NCBI GenBank assembly: GCA_015179125.1
Contig: WHVA01000228.1
Span: 106,088-170,087 of the forward strand
Origin: Gautieria morchelliformis
Taxonomy: Eukaryota > Basidiomycota > Agaricomycetes > Gomphales > Gomphaceae
Length of the DNA stretch: 64,000 bases
Reading direction: 5' to 3'
In this document: piece after piece, positions 32,636-43,339 of the stretch
Layout of the letters: each line of letters starts with the position of its first letter
Position numbering within the stretch: the stretch's first letter is position 1
Position numbers and translations under genes: made by a program
Notes under the pieces: model-generated
Told to the model about the DNA's origin: nothing
Seen by the model: the letters and a program-made list of their open reading frames with translations, nothing else
The model's database searches: none

Positions 32636-33779
32636 TGGTTTTTTGGGGGCTTCTATTTTGTAGGAGCCTTGTGCTATCGCTGATTGTCGTCAGCGATCCA
32701 CTAAGGAGTGGTATAGCTAGTGTGTTTATATGAGAATAAGGAATTTTTGGTTTTGGGTTGTTGTCGGCCCAGCACCTATATTGAATGATGGTATGGCTCC
32801 GGACGGTCTGATCAGAGCTACCTTCGACTTCTTCAGCCCTGGGTCTTCAGGTTCCTCCTTGTCCTTCCATTTCCACTTCCCGTCCAGGAAGCTGCAGCGG
32901 ACCTTTCGGTCCACACATTCCCGACACGCAGTTTTCGTCCCATGCAAGCACCTTGTGTTGCAACACCTGCAAGCATTGCATGGCTGGCACTGCAACAAAA
33001 AAACATGAGTCCAAACCTGGACCGAACTGACCCAAGTACTTACCTCTTCATCCTCATCCAACTTGTTTGACTCCTCGGTCTTTTTCTTTTTCTTTGGCCC
33101 AGAGGACCTTGGGTTTTGACTTAGCCATATTCCTTTCAAGAGCATGTTTAGCCACGAGAATCCAAGCCTTTGCAGTCACCAATTCCATGATGACCGGTTC
33201 AGGTGATGGAATGTGGATGTTCTGAGCCACACTTGCTTGCCAAACATTTTCGGCTTCCAGGATATCCATCAGTCTTTTCCGTTCATGCTTGGCTACACAC
33301 TCCCACTCCTTGTGGTCCTCCTTGGCTTTCGCTTCCCACACTTTTCGCGTATCTTCAGCCTTTGGTGCTTCCTTGGCTTTCTTTGCAGCCTCGGCCTGTG
33401 ATTCCCGTTCCTTCCAAGCCTCTTTGGCTTTCTTCTCATCCTCCTGCCATTTCTTCTCCATCACTTCCTTGCGCTCTTGTGCAAGTCACCGTTTTTCTTG
33501 GAGCACCTTCCGAGCCTCTTTGGCTTTCTTCTCATCCTCCCCCATTTCTTCTCCATCGCTTCCTTGTGCTCTTGCGCAAGTCACCATTTTTCTTGGAGTT
33601 CCTTCTGCCACTCATCTGCTTCGCGCTCCACCCACGCAAGCTCCGTGTTGAGCTCCTCAATCTTGTCGATGTTCAGCTCTGGAGCATCTGACATGATTTG
33701 CGAGCTTTTTGATGATGATGGGAGAAGGCAAGAAGCAGAACGCGAAAAAAAGCATACATAACCTTCCCACCCTGGCGAT

Positions 33780-34175
33780 CTCCGGGATCTCGCTCATGGC
33801 CTCATAGGTTCAGCCATAAGGGGGAGGTCCTGTTACGATCCATTCCCGAGTCTGGACCCAAAGCCTCAGCTTCAGTACTCACTTGGTTCACACGGCTTCC
33901 CTCGAGTTTCTCTTCGCACCTTTCCATCACCCCTGACTTCCCTTCCTAGTCAGTTCCCCGTATGCCTGACCCTTTGTTCCCCTGTCCATTGTTCCGATCA
34001 TTGATCCCGCTTAACCCTGCATACTACTTTAATGTATAAATCCCCCAGTCATGTATAGTAGTTCCTCAGTTCAGATATCAAGCTAGCTTCTCATACACTA
34101 GATCCCTCTGCTTGATATCGATTCCGATCCTCGGCTTATAGCCAAGACCGTTTCCAAAATTAGGGTGGGACACTG
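33780..34175 (+). repeat. Probable chromovirus 3' end and LTR fragment
   Basis: A purine tract (AAGGGGGAGGTCC) at about 33819-33832 is followed by TGTTACGATCCATTCCC, a typical gypsy LTR start. A TATA-like stretch lies near 34030. The far end may be TGGGACA near 34170, but no duplication was found. From 34176 to 34366 I see nothing recognisable. Confidence 0.5.
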
Positions 34176-34366
34176 AGTGGGCGCAACCCACGAGGTTGAA
34201 GTCAATCCCTCTGCTGTGAAGACCCAAGAACACCACGATCACTAGGGCTGGAGTGGCATGACTTTTCCTACACCATGTCTGGAAGCTGCATGGCCTCCCA
34301 TGAACAGTGGTGTTGGATCGTGGGGTCCAGTTCATTCACAAAGTCACTCACAAGCTTTATCACCTC

Positions 34367-37300
34367 TGTCATGACTCATTTATTTCTTGAATCCAGTTAT
34401 CCCATTTTCCCCTTCACCATGTCATGATGTGTTTATTTCACATACTCAGATGCTCAGTTTTCCTATTTTCTCACTCCACCTTTGTGTTCTTTCCGATCGC
34501 CATTGCCATGCTTGGCAACCAACTCCCGCTGTTCGCACCAATTACCATAGCCACACCGTCAAAGGCACGATCAACGTCTTTGGACTGACTCAGCAGTCAT
34601 CGCTGGGCCTACCACCTCCTCTGCGCAACCCTCTTCCGATGGCGTTCGGGTAATTGGATTGTCATGACCTGTGTATTTCCTGCACCTTGTTATCCCCATA
34701 TCCCCTTTCGCTACTCCTCTTCCGTGTTCGCTCATCTTCGCCCTCCACCTCGACCACACCTGCCCTATGTCATCTCCGCTGGCCCTTCCTCGCATTTCGC
34801 TGAACAGCCATTCTCGGCTCGCATCATTCGCCAACAGGCACACCATCAAACCACGATCGACATCCCAATCGACATCCCAATCTGGCGGAATGGCTCGTCA
34901 GTAACTCCATCAGCTTCTTGATCCAACCCCCTTTTGGTGTTCATATGAGCAGGGTGCATTCACAGGACGTCTGATTGGATTATAGGCGTTAATATCGCAT
35001 GTTAGTGGCGAATGCCCGAATAGCGTGTGCGATCTAGCGAATTGCCCAGCGAACAGTACCGAAGAGGTAAGGGTTAAGAGGTAAGAGGGTTACTCGAAAG
35101 GAATTCGCCCTGATCTACAGTCATAGCAAAATAGCCCATGGCACTTGACGATGTATCATGCAAGGTGTCATGGAAAGGTTGTCTAAGTGGCGACAATCCT
35201 TTTGCCGGCGAAGGCATTCCTTCGGAGCCCTTCGCTGACAGCACAGAAAATAACTCGAAGGCTAAGGTAACAAAGATGAAGTATGAGAACTCACCAGTGA
35301 TGCCTAAGTCCTCTTCTGGTCGAAGATAGAAATCTACAGGAGAAGGCTCAAGACAATGATCACAGCGAAGTCAAGTTTGCACAAGATGGACGTATGATAA
35401 TTAAACTGGAGAATATACATGTGAATGTAGACTACTTATACCGAATGCTCATATGGTGCACGCGAATAGGAAAGAGGCCATCTGGAGTCAGGGTTGGATA
35501 GGGGTGCATGGTCAGGATACATAATAGATGGAATAGACATCCAATAGAATGGAAGAGGGGTGCGAACATGAAACGACGGAGAGGGAAGAAGGCGAAGACC
35601 CCTATGTACGAAAACACGCCTTGGGACCTACATATACACCACCCTGCACGGACTCTTCATCTGCTGGGTTGGTCCCACATGACCTACGGGTAGGATGCCC
35701 CGCGAATGCATTCTGGACATAGGAGCACCCAAAGGGGGTTGAGTTGAGAAGATGATTGGACCAGTGATGAACCATCAATCCGGGTAAAGGATGTCGATCG
35801 TGTTTGATGGCGTGCCTGCTGGCAAATGATGCGAGTAGCGAATGGTCATATGGCGAATGTGGCGAATGGCGAATGGAGCGAGGAGTGAATGGAGCGAAGA
35901 CACGCGAACATGGAAGAGTGGTGAAAGGGACAACAGGGATAGCTGGGTACAAGAAATAAATGAGTCATGACAGCCTGCACCTCCTTGCAATTCATGATAG
36001 GACCAGTGATGAACCAACAATCCAGGTAAAGGATGTCGATCGTGTTCGATGGCATGGCTACTGGCAAATGATGCAAGTAGCGAATGGCCAGTTGGCGAAT
36101 GTGGCGAATAGTGAATGGGGCAAGGAGCGAATGGAGCAAAGCCGAGCGAACATGGAAAGGTGGTGAAAGGGAAAACAGGGATAGCTTGATACAAGAAATG
36201 AATGTGTCATGACAACTGTGTAGTGAAAACTTCAGCGAAGCTAATTCATCCTGTGCTGCAGTGGTGCGAGTCCCATTGAGTCCAACCTGCATGGAGGCTG
36301 CAACTGACACTATCTGAATGCATCCTGAGCATGTGGGTCTGGTGTGCTGGTAGGAATGATGCGAATAGCGAATGCGAAAGCAGTATGGCAATGAATATTT
36401 TGGCAAGATATTCGCTGGTTAAGGAAGTCGTTCGCTGGTTCGGGAAGTCATTCGCCTTGTGCTGAGGGATGATTCGCAGAATAAACGAATCATGACAACG
36501 TCCTACCCATGGGTCGTGTGGGATCAACCCAGTAGATGAAGAACCCGTGCAGGGCAGGGTATATGTGGGTCCCAAGGCATGATTTCATACATAGCTGTCT
36601 TCGCCACCTTCACCCTCTGTCGTTTCATGTTCTCCCTCTTCTCTCATTCTATTGTATGTTTATTTCATCTATGTTGTATCATGACTGCACACCCCTAACC
36701 CTGACTCACAACGTCCTCTTTCCTATTCACTGATACCTTACAAGCATTCAATATAAGTAGTTTACATTCGCATGTATATTCCCCAGTTCAATTATCATAT
36801 GTCGTCCATCTTGTGCAGCTTTGACCTCGCTGTGGTCATCGCCTTAAGCCTTCTCTTGGAGATTTCCATCTTTGACTAGCAGAGGACTTAGGCATCACTG
36901 GTGAGTTCTCATACTTCATCTTCGTTACCTTAGCCTTCGAACCATTTTCTGTGCTGTTGGCGAAGGGATTGTCGAGACTTAGACAGCCCTTCCGTGAGAC
37001 CTTGCACATTACATCGTCAAGAGCCACAGGCTATTTCGCTACGACTGTAGATAGGGCGAGCCCCGTTTAGGCAAACCCTCTTACCTTGTGAACATTCATT
37101 GGTTCACCTATTCGCCAAACGGCATACTTATTCGCACAAGTTATTCGGGCATTCGCTGTGTTCACTAATACACGATATTAACGCCTGAAAACCAATCTTG
37201 ACACGCCACTCCACCTCTATGTTCGCTCCATTCGCTGTTCCCACATTTGCCAGTAGGAACGCCATCAAAAACAATCGATATCCTTTACCCAGCATGATGG

Positions 37301-37650
37301 TTCATCACTGGCCCCATCATCTTCCCGACTCCACCCCCTTTGGGTGTTCCTATGGCCAGGATGCATTCGTGGGACGTCCTACCCATAGATCGTGTGGGAT
37401 CAACCCAGCAGGCCAAGAGTCCATGCAGGGTAACATGTAGGAAGGTCTGAAGGTGTGTTTTCTTACATAGGTACCTTTGTCCTCTTTCCTCCCCATCATT
37501 TCATGTTCGCACTCCTCCCTACTTCCATTGTATATGTGTTTCATCTATTTCTATCCTGACTGCGCTCCCCTATCCAACCCTAACTCACAACGGCCTCTTT
37601 CCTATTCGCTGATGTCATATGAGCATTCAGTATACGTAGTTTACATTCAC
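34367..37650. repeat. Nested and inverted LTR-D copies
   Basis: At least three partial LTR-D copies lie here. One starts TGTCATGACTCATTTATT at 34367. A minus-strand portion occupies about 34980-36500, with TGTCATGAC ends at 35972 and 36213. A plus-strand copy ends in CTTGACA near 37191, followed by another piece that stops at about 37650. The inner TGTCATGA motifs recur at 34424 and 34661, so the 5' part is built from repeated modules of roughly 240 bp. No coding sequence is credible. Confidence 0.7.
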
Positions 37651-40230
37651 ATGTATATTTGCAACACATTCATAAGTCACCTGAAGTCAAAGGGAACAGT
37701 ACAGAGCCTCACTGGACATGACATGCCAGAGGAAAACAGCGTGTCAGAGTGACTCAACAGGATGCTGCTGAAGCATGCATGGGCAATGCACCTGATGGCA
37801 GGACTGCCAAAATTCCTCTGGACGGAGCTGATCCAGCACGCTGTATGGTTGAAAAACCAGATTTCAAATGCACTTGACTGCAAAACAGGTTACAAGGTTG
37901 TTGTCATGACCCGTCTATTTTGTATGCCCAGTAACTTTGACACCCCACTTTTACGTTCTCACCATTCGCTCCTCGCCAAATGTGCCGAACACTTATTCGC
38001 TTTCGAACCTCTCGCACGTAGCAGCGCTAACTGGGCTCGATCAACACCCCATCCCTGACTCGATTGTCCACCATGGGTCCCCTCACATCCCTGGCTCACA
38101 CCCCGTCGGATGCTCCTCTGATCGGATGGCACAACTCATTTATTTCCTATATCCAGTCATCCGTATTATCCGTTTTCCCAGTCCTCCTCTATGTTCGCCA
38201 GAGTTCGCCTCACCCTTCAACCACTCTTCCTCTACGTCCACCCCATTCGCTGTTCACCCCATTCTCCGAACCACTATTCGCTGCTCGCACATTTCGCCAG
38301 CAGGCACGCCATCAAATATGATCAATACCATTTACCCAGCGTGATGGTTCATCACTAGCCCCATCATCTTCTCGATTCAACCTCCTTTAGGTGTTCATAT
38401 GGTCGGGATGCATTCGCAGGGCATCCTACCCGTAGGTCGTGTGGGATCAACCCAGCAGACAAAGAGTCCATGCAGGGCAGTGTATATGCAGGTCCCAAGA
38501 CATGGTTTCATGCATAAGTGCCTTCGCCACCTTTACTCTCTGTCATTTCATGTTTGCACTCTTCCCTCACTCTATTGTATGTTTATTTCATCTATTTTGT
38601 ATCATGACCGTGCACCCCTATCCAACCCTTACTCGTGACGGCCTCTTTCCTATTCGCTGATACCTTACGAGCATTCATTATAAGTAGTTTACATTCACAT
38701 GTATATTCTCCAGTTCAATTATCATACATCCATCTTGTGCAAACTTGACCTCGCTGTGATCATCGTCTTGAGCCTTCTCCTGTAGATTCCTATCTTCTAC
38801 CAGAAGAGGACTTAGGCATCACTGGTGAGTTCTCATACTTCATCTTTGTTACCTTAGCCTTCGAACTATTTTCTGTGCTGTCGGCGAAGGGCTCCGAAGG
38901 AGCACCTTCGCCAGCAAAGGGATTGTCACTACTTAGACAGCCCTTCTGTGACACCTTGCACGTCACATCATCAAATGCCACGGGCTATTTTGCTACGAAT
39001 GTAGATAGGGCGAGCTCCGGTCGGGCAACCCTCTTATCTTGTGAACATTTGTTGGTTCACCTATTCACCAAATGGCATACTTATTCACACAAGTGATTCG
39101 AGGATTCACTGGGGTCACTAATACACAATATTAACGCCTAAAAACCAATCTTGACAGTTGTGCATGATATGAAGCCCAACCTTAGCGACCTACTCGAATG
39201 GGGCACCAGGGTTTATGTTCTAAAGGAAAATAGCAACAAATTAGACTCTAAAGCGGATGAGGGAAGGTGGACCGGGTACAGCGAGGAGAGTAAAGGCCAT
39301 AGGGTCTACTGGCCAGGTAAACACTGTGTCACGGTGGAGCGCAACGTGACTTTTGATGCCCCTGTCATTGTCATGACCACTGATGCACTGACTGAAGGTG
39401 AGTCTGCCACCCCAGGCAGTCAGAGCGCCAGAGGCACCCTCCATGGCCAACTACTGCCACCGCAGAAACTGGACCCAGCCGCAGACCCTGCAGACCCCAT
39501 GCAAATTTACCCCATCGAAGGGTTTGAGGCCTCGGATACCCCAGTGGTAGACCTGCCGCTAGGCAGAGGTTACTGCATGCAGAAACCCTCCACATATGTG
39601 CGCAGGATCACTGATGGCGCAGGCAGCAGCATGGGCCACCCAAACACGCCCATGTACCCTCGAGGCGTGCCGATGGCCACGTGGCTCTGCTCTATTCACC
39701 TTGACAGAGCTGGAGGAGGCCACTGCCATAAAGACTGAGAGGGGGACGCATCACACCCTCGAGTACTCAATGGCGGCAGCGATGCATGACGCAGGGGGCG
39801 ATCCATCAAGCCTCAGGGATGCGCGTTCCTGCAATGACTGGCCACAATGGGACGCATCCATAAAGCGGGAACTACAACAGCACGAGGATCTAGGGACATG
39901 GGACCTGGTTGAACCCCCGGATGGCACAAACATCATTGGCAGTAAGCTCATATTCCATTATAAGCACAACACTAGTGGGAAAGTTGTAACATGCAAGATG
40001 AGGCTCATTGTGCAAGGCTTTTCCCAGGCAGAGGGAGTTGACTATAATGAAACTTTTTCCCCCACTGCTAAAGTCTCTGCCATCCAAATCATTGCGGCCC
40101 TTGCAGTCAGAAATTACTGGGAACTCGAGCAAACCAACATAGACTGCACATATCTCAATGCCCCAATCACAGAAACTATCTACATGTGTCAGGCCAAAGG
40201 CTATGAGGTCCCTGGACAGGAACATCACGT
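37651..40230 (+). pseudogene. Second copia family pol fragment, split by solo LTR-D
   Basis: Integrase C-terminal sequence begins at about 37672 (ESNGV-type motif reads EENSVSE-stop-LNR, TGA at 37750). It continues MHLMAGLPKFLWTELIQHAV to 37901. After the solo LTR it resumes VHDMKPNLSDLLEWGTRVYV, then the linker to 39738. In another frame RT begins DWPQWDASIKRELQQHEDLG and includes VDYNETFSPTAKVSAIQIIA and YLNAPITETIYM, ending at 40230 where an LTR-D copy starts. Removing the LTR joins the codons perfectly. Confidence 0.9.
37902..39156 (+). mobile_element. Complete solo LTR of family LTR-D (1,255 bp)
   Basis: The ends are TGTCATGACC and AATCTTGACA. GTTGT is duplicated at 37897-37901 and 39157-39161, inside the copia fragment. 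It is the only full-length LTR-D here and defines the family. It contains a GC-rich hairpin near 38883-38915 and many ATTCGC words. No internal region is attached, so it probably arose by LTR recombination. Confidence 0.93.
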
Positions 40231-40571
40231 TGTCATGACCTGTCTATTTCTCTTAGCCCACTGCCTCTATGTTCCCCCTCGTCACTCCCTAGCATATTCA
40301 CCAGAGTTCACCTCACCCTCCGACCACTCCTCCTCTACGTCCACTCTATCCGCTGTTCACCCCATTCTCCGAACCGCTATTCGCTGCTCGCGCATTTCGC
40401 CAGCAGGCACACCATCAAATACGATCGATACAATTTACCTGGCATGATGGTTCATCACTAACCCCATCATCTTCTTAATGCAACCCCTTTGGGTGTTCGT
40501 ATGGCCAAAGTGTGTTCGCGGGACGTCCCTTCCATAGGTCATGCGGGATCAACCCAGTAGACAAAGAGTCT
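40231..40571 (+). repeat. LTR-D copy, truncated at its 3' side
   Basis: The copy begins TGTCATGACC after CACGT and follows the family up to AGACAAAGAGTCT, then switches abruptly to a hAT transposase exon at about 40572. The missing remainder is not found nearby. Confidence 0.82.
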
Positions 40572-41668
40572 ATTCAAGCAGCCATTCAAAAAATCACCGA
40601 GTATTATGACAAGACTGTGGATTGTGATGCTTTCATTCTTACAATGGGTCAGTTCAGTTTAGTTTATTCCCTTTGCATTTATATCTAATAACTGAATTCT
40701 TATTTCAGTACTTGATCCCAGTCAGAAGATGCACCATTTCAAGAGACATTGGCCTGAGAACCTGCAGAACGAAGTCAAGGATAACGTCAAGAAATTGGTA
40801 TGGAATCATTAAGCCCACATTTAGTACACTACTGAGTATATTTCATAGTTCCAGGAGCGTTTTGTGGAAGTCAATGCAGAGCCGTCGTCGTATTCATCGG
40901 CAAAACAAAATCAGCGCCCTGAGAAAAAAATTACTATGCTCCTGAGAGAGCTGAGTGACGATGGCAACTCGGATGAAGATACTGATCCATCGACTGCGGC
41001 ATTAGATCCCAAAAAACCCTGGCTTAAGGAATATAATCTGTACCTCGATGCATGAGATGAACTCGCACCTGGACAGTCCATTGTCCAGTGGTGGGGGGTA
41101 AGTACAAATTGTTACTATTCTAATTTATATCATTTCTAACCATCAAGCATCTTGCAGCTCAATTCTCAATGGCTCCCGGTATGGGCACTGCTAGCTGCTG
41201 ATTATCTGCCAATTATGGCGTTTTCTGTATCAAGCGAATGTGCATTTCCATCTGCGGGAATTACCATCAGCAAACGCCGAAGTTGTCTTAAGGGCGACAT
41301 CGTTGAAGCACTTCAATGCCTCAAGTGCATGTTGCGAAGTGAACTCATCTTCCGTGAACCTGAGCCATGCACCACAACTGAGACAGCCTTGGAGGACGAA
41401 GCAGAAGAGTCTTATGGGAACAACGAAGGGGATATGGCTTGGCACGATGTTGATCATGAGAAGAGTGATGGGGAATAAGAAAACACTTGATATTGTTACT
41501 AGCTTAATGATAACAAAAAAAAAAAGGGAAAAAAAATCTGTGGCTGAAGCCCGGGCTTGAGCCCGGTCCTGGCTAATGGGCTGGGCACCATGCTTCATTG
41601 AGCCCGAGCCTGCTAAAGCCCGGCCCAAGCCCGGGCTTTCGAGCCTAGCCCGGCCCGCACATCACTAG
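40572..41668 (+). pseudogene. hAT transposase 3' part with element terminus
   Basis: Exon-like blocks separated by short introns encode YYDKTVDCDAFIL, LDPSQKMHHFKRHWPENLQN, then the hAT dimerisation domain. That domain shows WLPVWALLAADYLPI, then SSECAFPSAGITISKRRSCL, followed by an acidic tail ending at 41478. The TGA in YLDA-stop-DELAPG shows decay. Bases about 41540-41668 contain clustered GCCCGGGC/GCCCGG words and end CACATCACTA, typical of a hAT terminus. The N-terminal half with the catalytic core is absent, replaced by LTR-D sequence. Confidence 0.82.
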
Positions 41669-43339
41669 TCGCCTCCTCATCTACAATGTGCGCAGGTCCT
41701 TGGACCGTCTGATACGGTACCAAGATTTCTTTTTGGAGTCAATAGGCTGTTCCTACTTCATTGCTACCACTTGGCAGATGTGCCGCTGGCTGAAGTATGT
41801 CAGCCTTGATCTCTCTGAGTACAGCAACAAGACTGCGTACCTTTGATGGCATGAGTAGGATAGGCATTGGGCCAAGTCATCAACTCATCGTACTACATGA
41901 AATGCCTCCTCCGGCAGACATGAACGTGTCGGCCGTTGTTACCAACTAGTGGGTGTCCCGGGCCGGGGGCCAGATGAGAGAAGGAAATACTATTGGGTAG
42001 AAGACAGATACATTTATTACCATTATATTAGATGAACGGTCTATATTCATCCCATGTCAAACATATTCATATCATTTATCATCGGAAGAGTTGTTTCCAG
42101 GATTTTTTTTTGTTCTGGTGGTAATATCAGTGTTGGCTCCTAAGGGTAAGCCTTAAATGGTCCTACCCTTAATTAAGGCCATAACATTACAGCTTAACTG
42201 GCAGGCAGGAGATGGTAACCCTTAATTAACCCTTAACTCATATATATTCTATTGATGCATTCAAGACCGAGGAGATATCAGAACTTTTCAAACTTGTGAA
42301 GATGCTACTCAAGATTGTTGTCAATCAACCAGTATGCGAGTGACTATTTTCCAACATTGGAAACATGCAGAGTGTTCGACGAACTCGGTTAGGACTTCAC
42401 AAGCTTATGACCAAGGTATGACACTCATATATGTACAAATTACCATTGATCCAATACAATGTACCCAGGTACAATAAAGTATCAAAGCCGCACACATGAA
42501 GAAGAAACTCAAGAAACCATGCACCATACGCAGCAACCACAAATTGACAACTATGCTTCTTGACATCCCAACACACACTGATCTCCTCAGCGACCAAAAT
42601 GATAATAATGAAAGCAAATGTGGTCGGCAGTTTGTAAGATCACAGGATGGTTGGTGAGTGGAAATGGCGAGGTGGATTGGCAAGGTATGGGAGGCAGAGG
42701 CAGCAGAGCCACAACCTTGTGTGCCCTTTGAGAATCATTGAAGAGGAGGAGGAGGAAGCCCTGTCTCAGGGTATGGCTGAAGCAGCAGAAGATGATGTGC
42801 CAGATGATGGTGCCATTGAGATTGGATCAGATGAAGAGTACCAATGAATACTCTAAGTGCTACATGAATATATTTTTGAGAATTACAACCAATGTTATAT
42901 ATTCAAGTTATATTATATATTCAAGTTATATTATATATTCAGGTTAATGCCCTTAACTCAACACCCTTAATTAAGACTTAATCCTTAACCTACCCCTTAA
43001 CACCTGCTGGTGCCCTTAATTAAGGCCTTAGGAGCCAACACTGGGTAATATCACGTAATGTATTTAGTGCGTCATGGCCGCCGTCCACTGAAGCGGGAGT
43101 CGAATATAACCGAGCACATAAGATGAGCTAGAATCTGTATATGCAGGCTTGGAACTTTGGAAGTCGTGTTCGGAGCATTATCCTTCTCGATCTCGACAGA
43201 CACGTATATTGTTCACCTGCGTGTGGTGGTGCTGCTCAAGCAGGTAGTGTGCCTGAGTGTACCTGGATTAGTAATGGCACCACCTGTACCTGCCTGGGCT
43301 ACCTTTTTCTTTGGGGGGTCAACTGCGTATATCACAGGT
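41667..43339 (+). repeat. Dispersed repeat, copy 2, interrupted by a hAT-like element
   Basis: Homologous to 845-1583 in 41667-42127 and 43044-43339, with the non-autonomous hAT element between them. Its left edge coincides with the end of the hAT terminus at 41668. No protein was identified. Confidence 0.78.
42128..43043. mobile_element. Non-autonomous hAT element, 916 bp, 8-bp duplication
   Basis: Terminal inverted repeats of 18 bp are perfect: CAGTGTTGGCTCCTAAGG at 42128-42145 and its complement at 43026-43043. GGTAATAT flanks both sides (42120-42127, 43044-43051). Inside is a remnant of the hAT C-terminal domain (VNQPVCE-stop-LFSNIGN near 42320-42360, TGA at 42341) and a Glu-rich tail ending at 42846. 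AATTAAGG words cluster at both ends. It is an internally deleted derivative of an autonomous hAT. Confidence 0.93.

Larger units (their letters stand above)
26694..32765 (-). mobile_element. Tad-like LINE (non-LTR retrotransposon), full length
   Basis: A 14-bp target duplication (GGCCCAGCACCTAT) lies at 26680-26693 and 32766-32779. The minus-strand 3' end is a poly(A) tail, seen as a T run to 26714. ORF1 has CCHC knuckles and ORF2 has endonuclease, RT and RNase H, in the order of the fungal Tad1 group. The empty target is at 45505-45518 in gene D of the other arm. At 6.07 kb with both ORFs it appears full length, but ORF2 carries stops and frameshifts. Confidence 0.94.
5381..32938 (+). repeat. 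Left arm of a giant inverted duplication
   Basis: This arm, read backwards, contains the same series as 45348-59283: GyA 3' LTR, pol, gag, 5' LTR, GyB-1 gag piece, GyB LTR, integrase, RT, protease, gag, LTR-D, chromodomain fragment, gene D. Junctions between unrelated elements are shared exactly. The left arm additionally holds the copia element, solo copia LTR, 1.07-kb insert and LINE. The inner limit is where gene D sequences diverge (32938 against 45348). The outer limit visible here is inside the GyA LTR. Confidence 0.93.
26207..33694 (-). pseudogene. Gene D: zinc-cluster, coiled-coil protein gene, split by a LINE
   Basis: The minus-strand reading starts with an ATG at 33694 (MSDAPELNIDKIEELNTEL). 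It continues as a Lys/Glu/Ala-rich coiled coil to about 33150, broken by TGA stops. A cysteine cluster (CNACRCCNTRC, then CRECVDRKVRCSFLDGKWKW) follows, resembling the zinc-cluster proteins common in mushroom genomes. A LINE separates this from the rest at 26207-26679, which includes LLSQQNQQLEWSNHRLWAIL and ends in a low-complexity Glu/Lys/Asp tail. Several stops stand where Arg codons are expected. DNA binding is inferred from the cluster only. It may itself have been multicopy; a truncated copy lies at 45348-45991. Confidence 0.72.

Noticed and set aside
33780..34175. A tRNA-like primer or tRNA gene near 34170-34200
   Set aside because: No cloverleaf with conserved A and B boxes could be drawn; the stretch follows a probable LTR.
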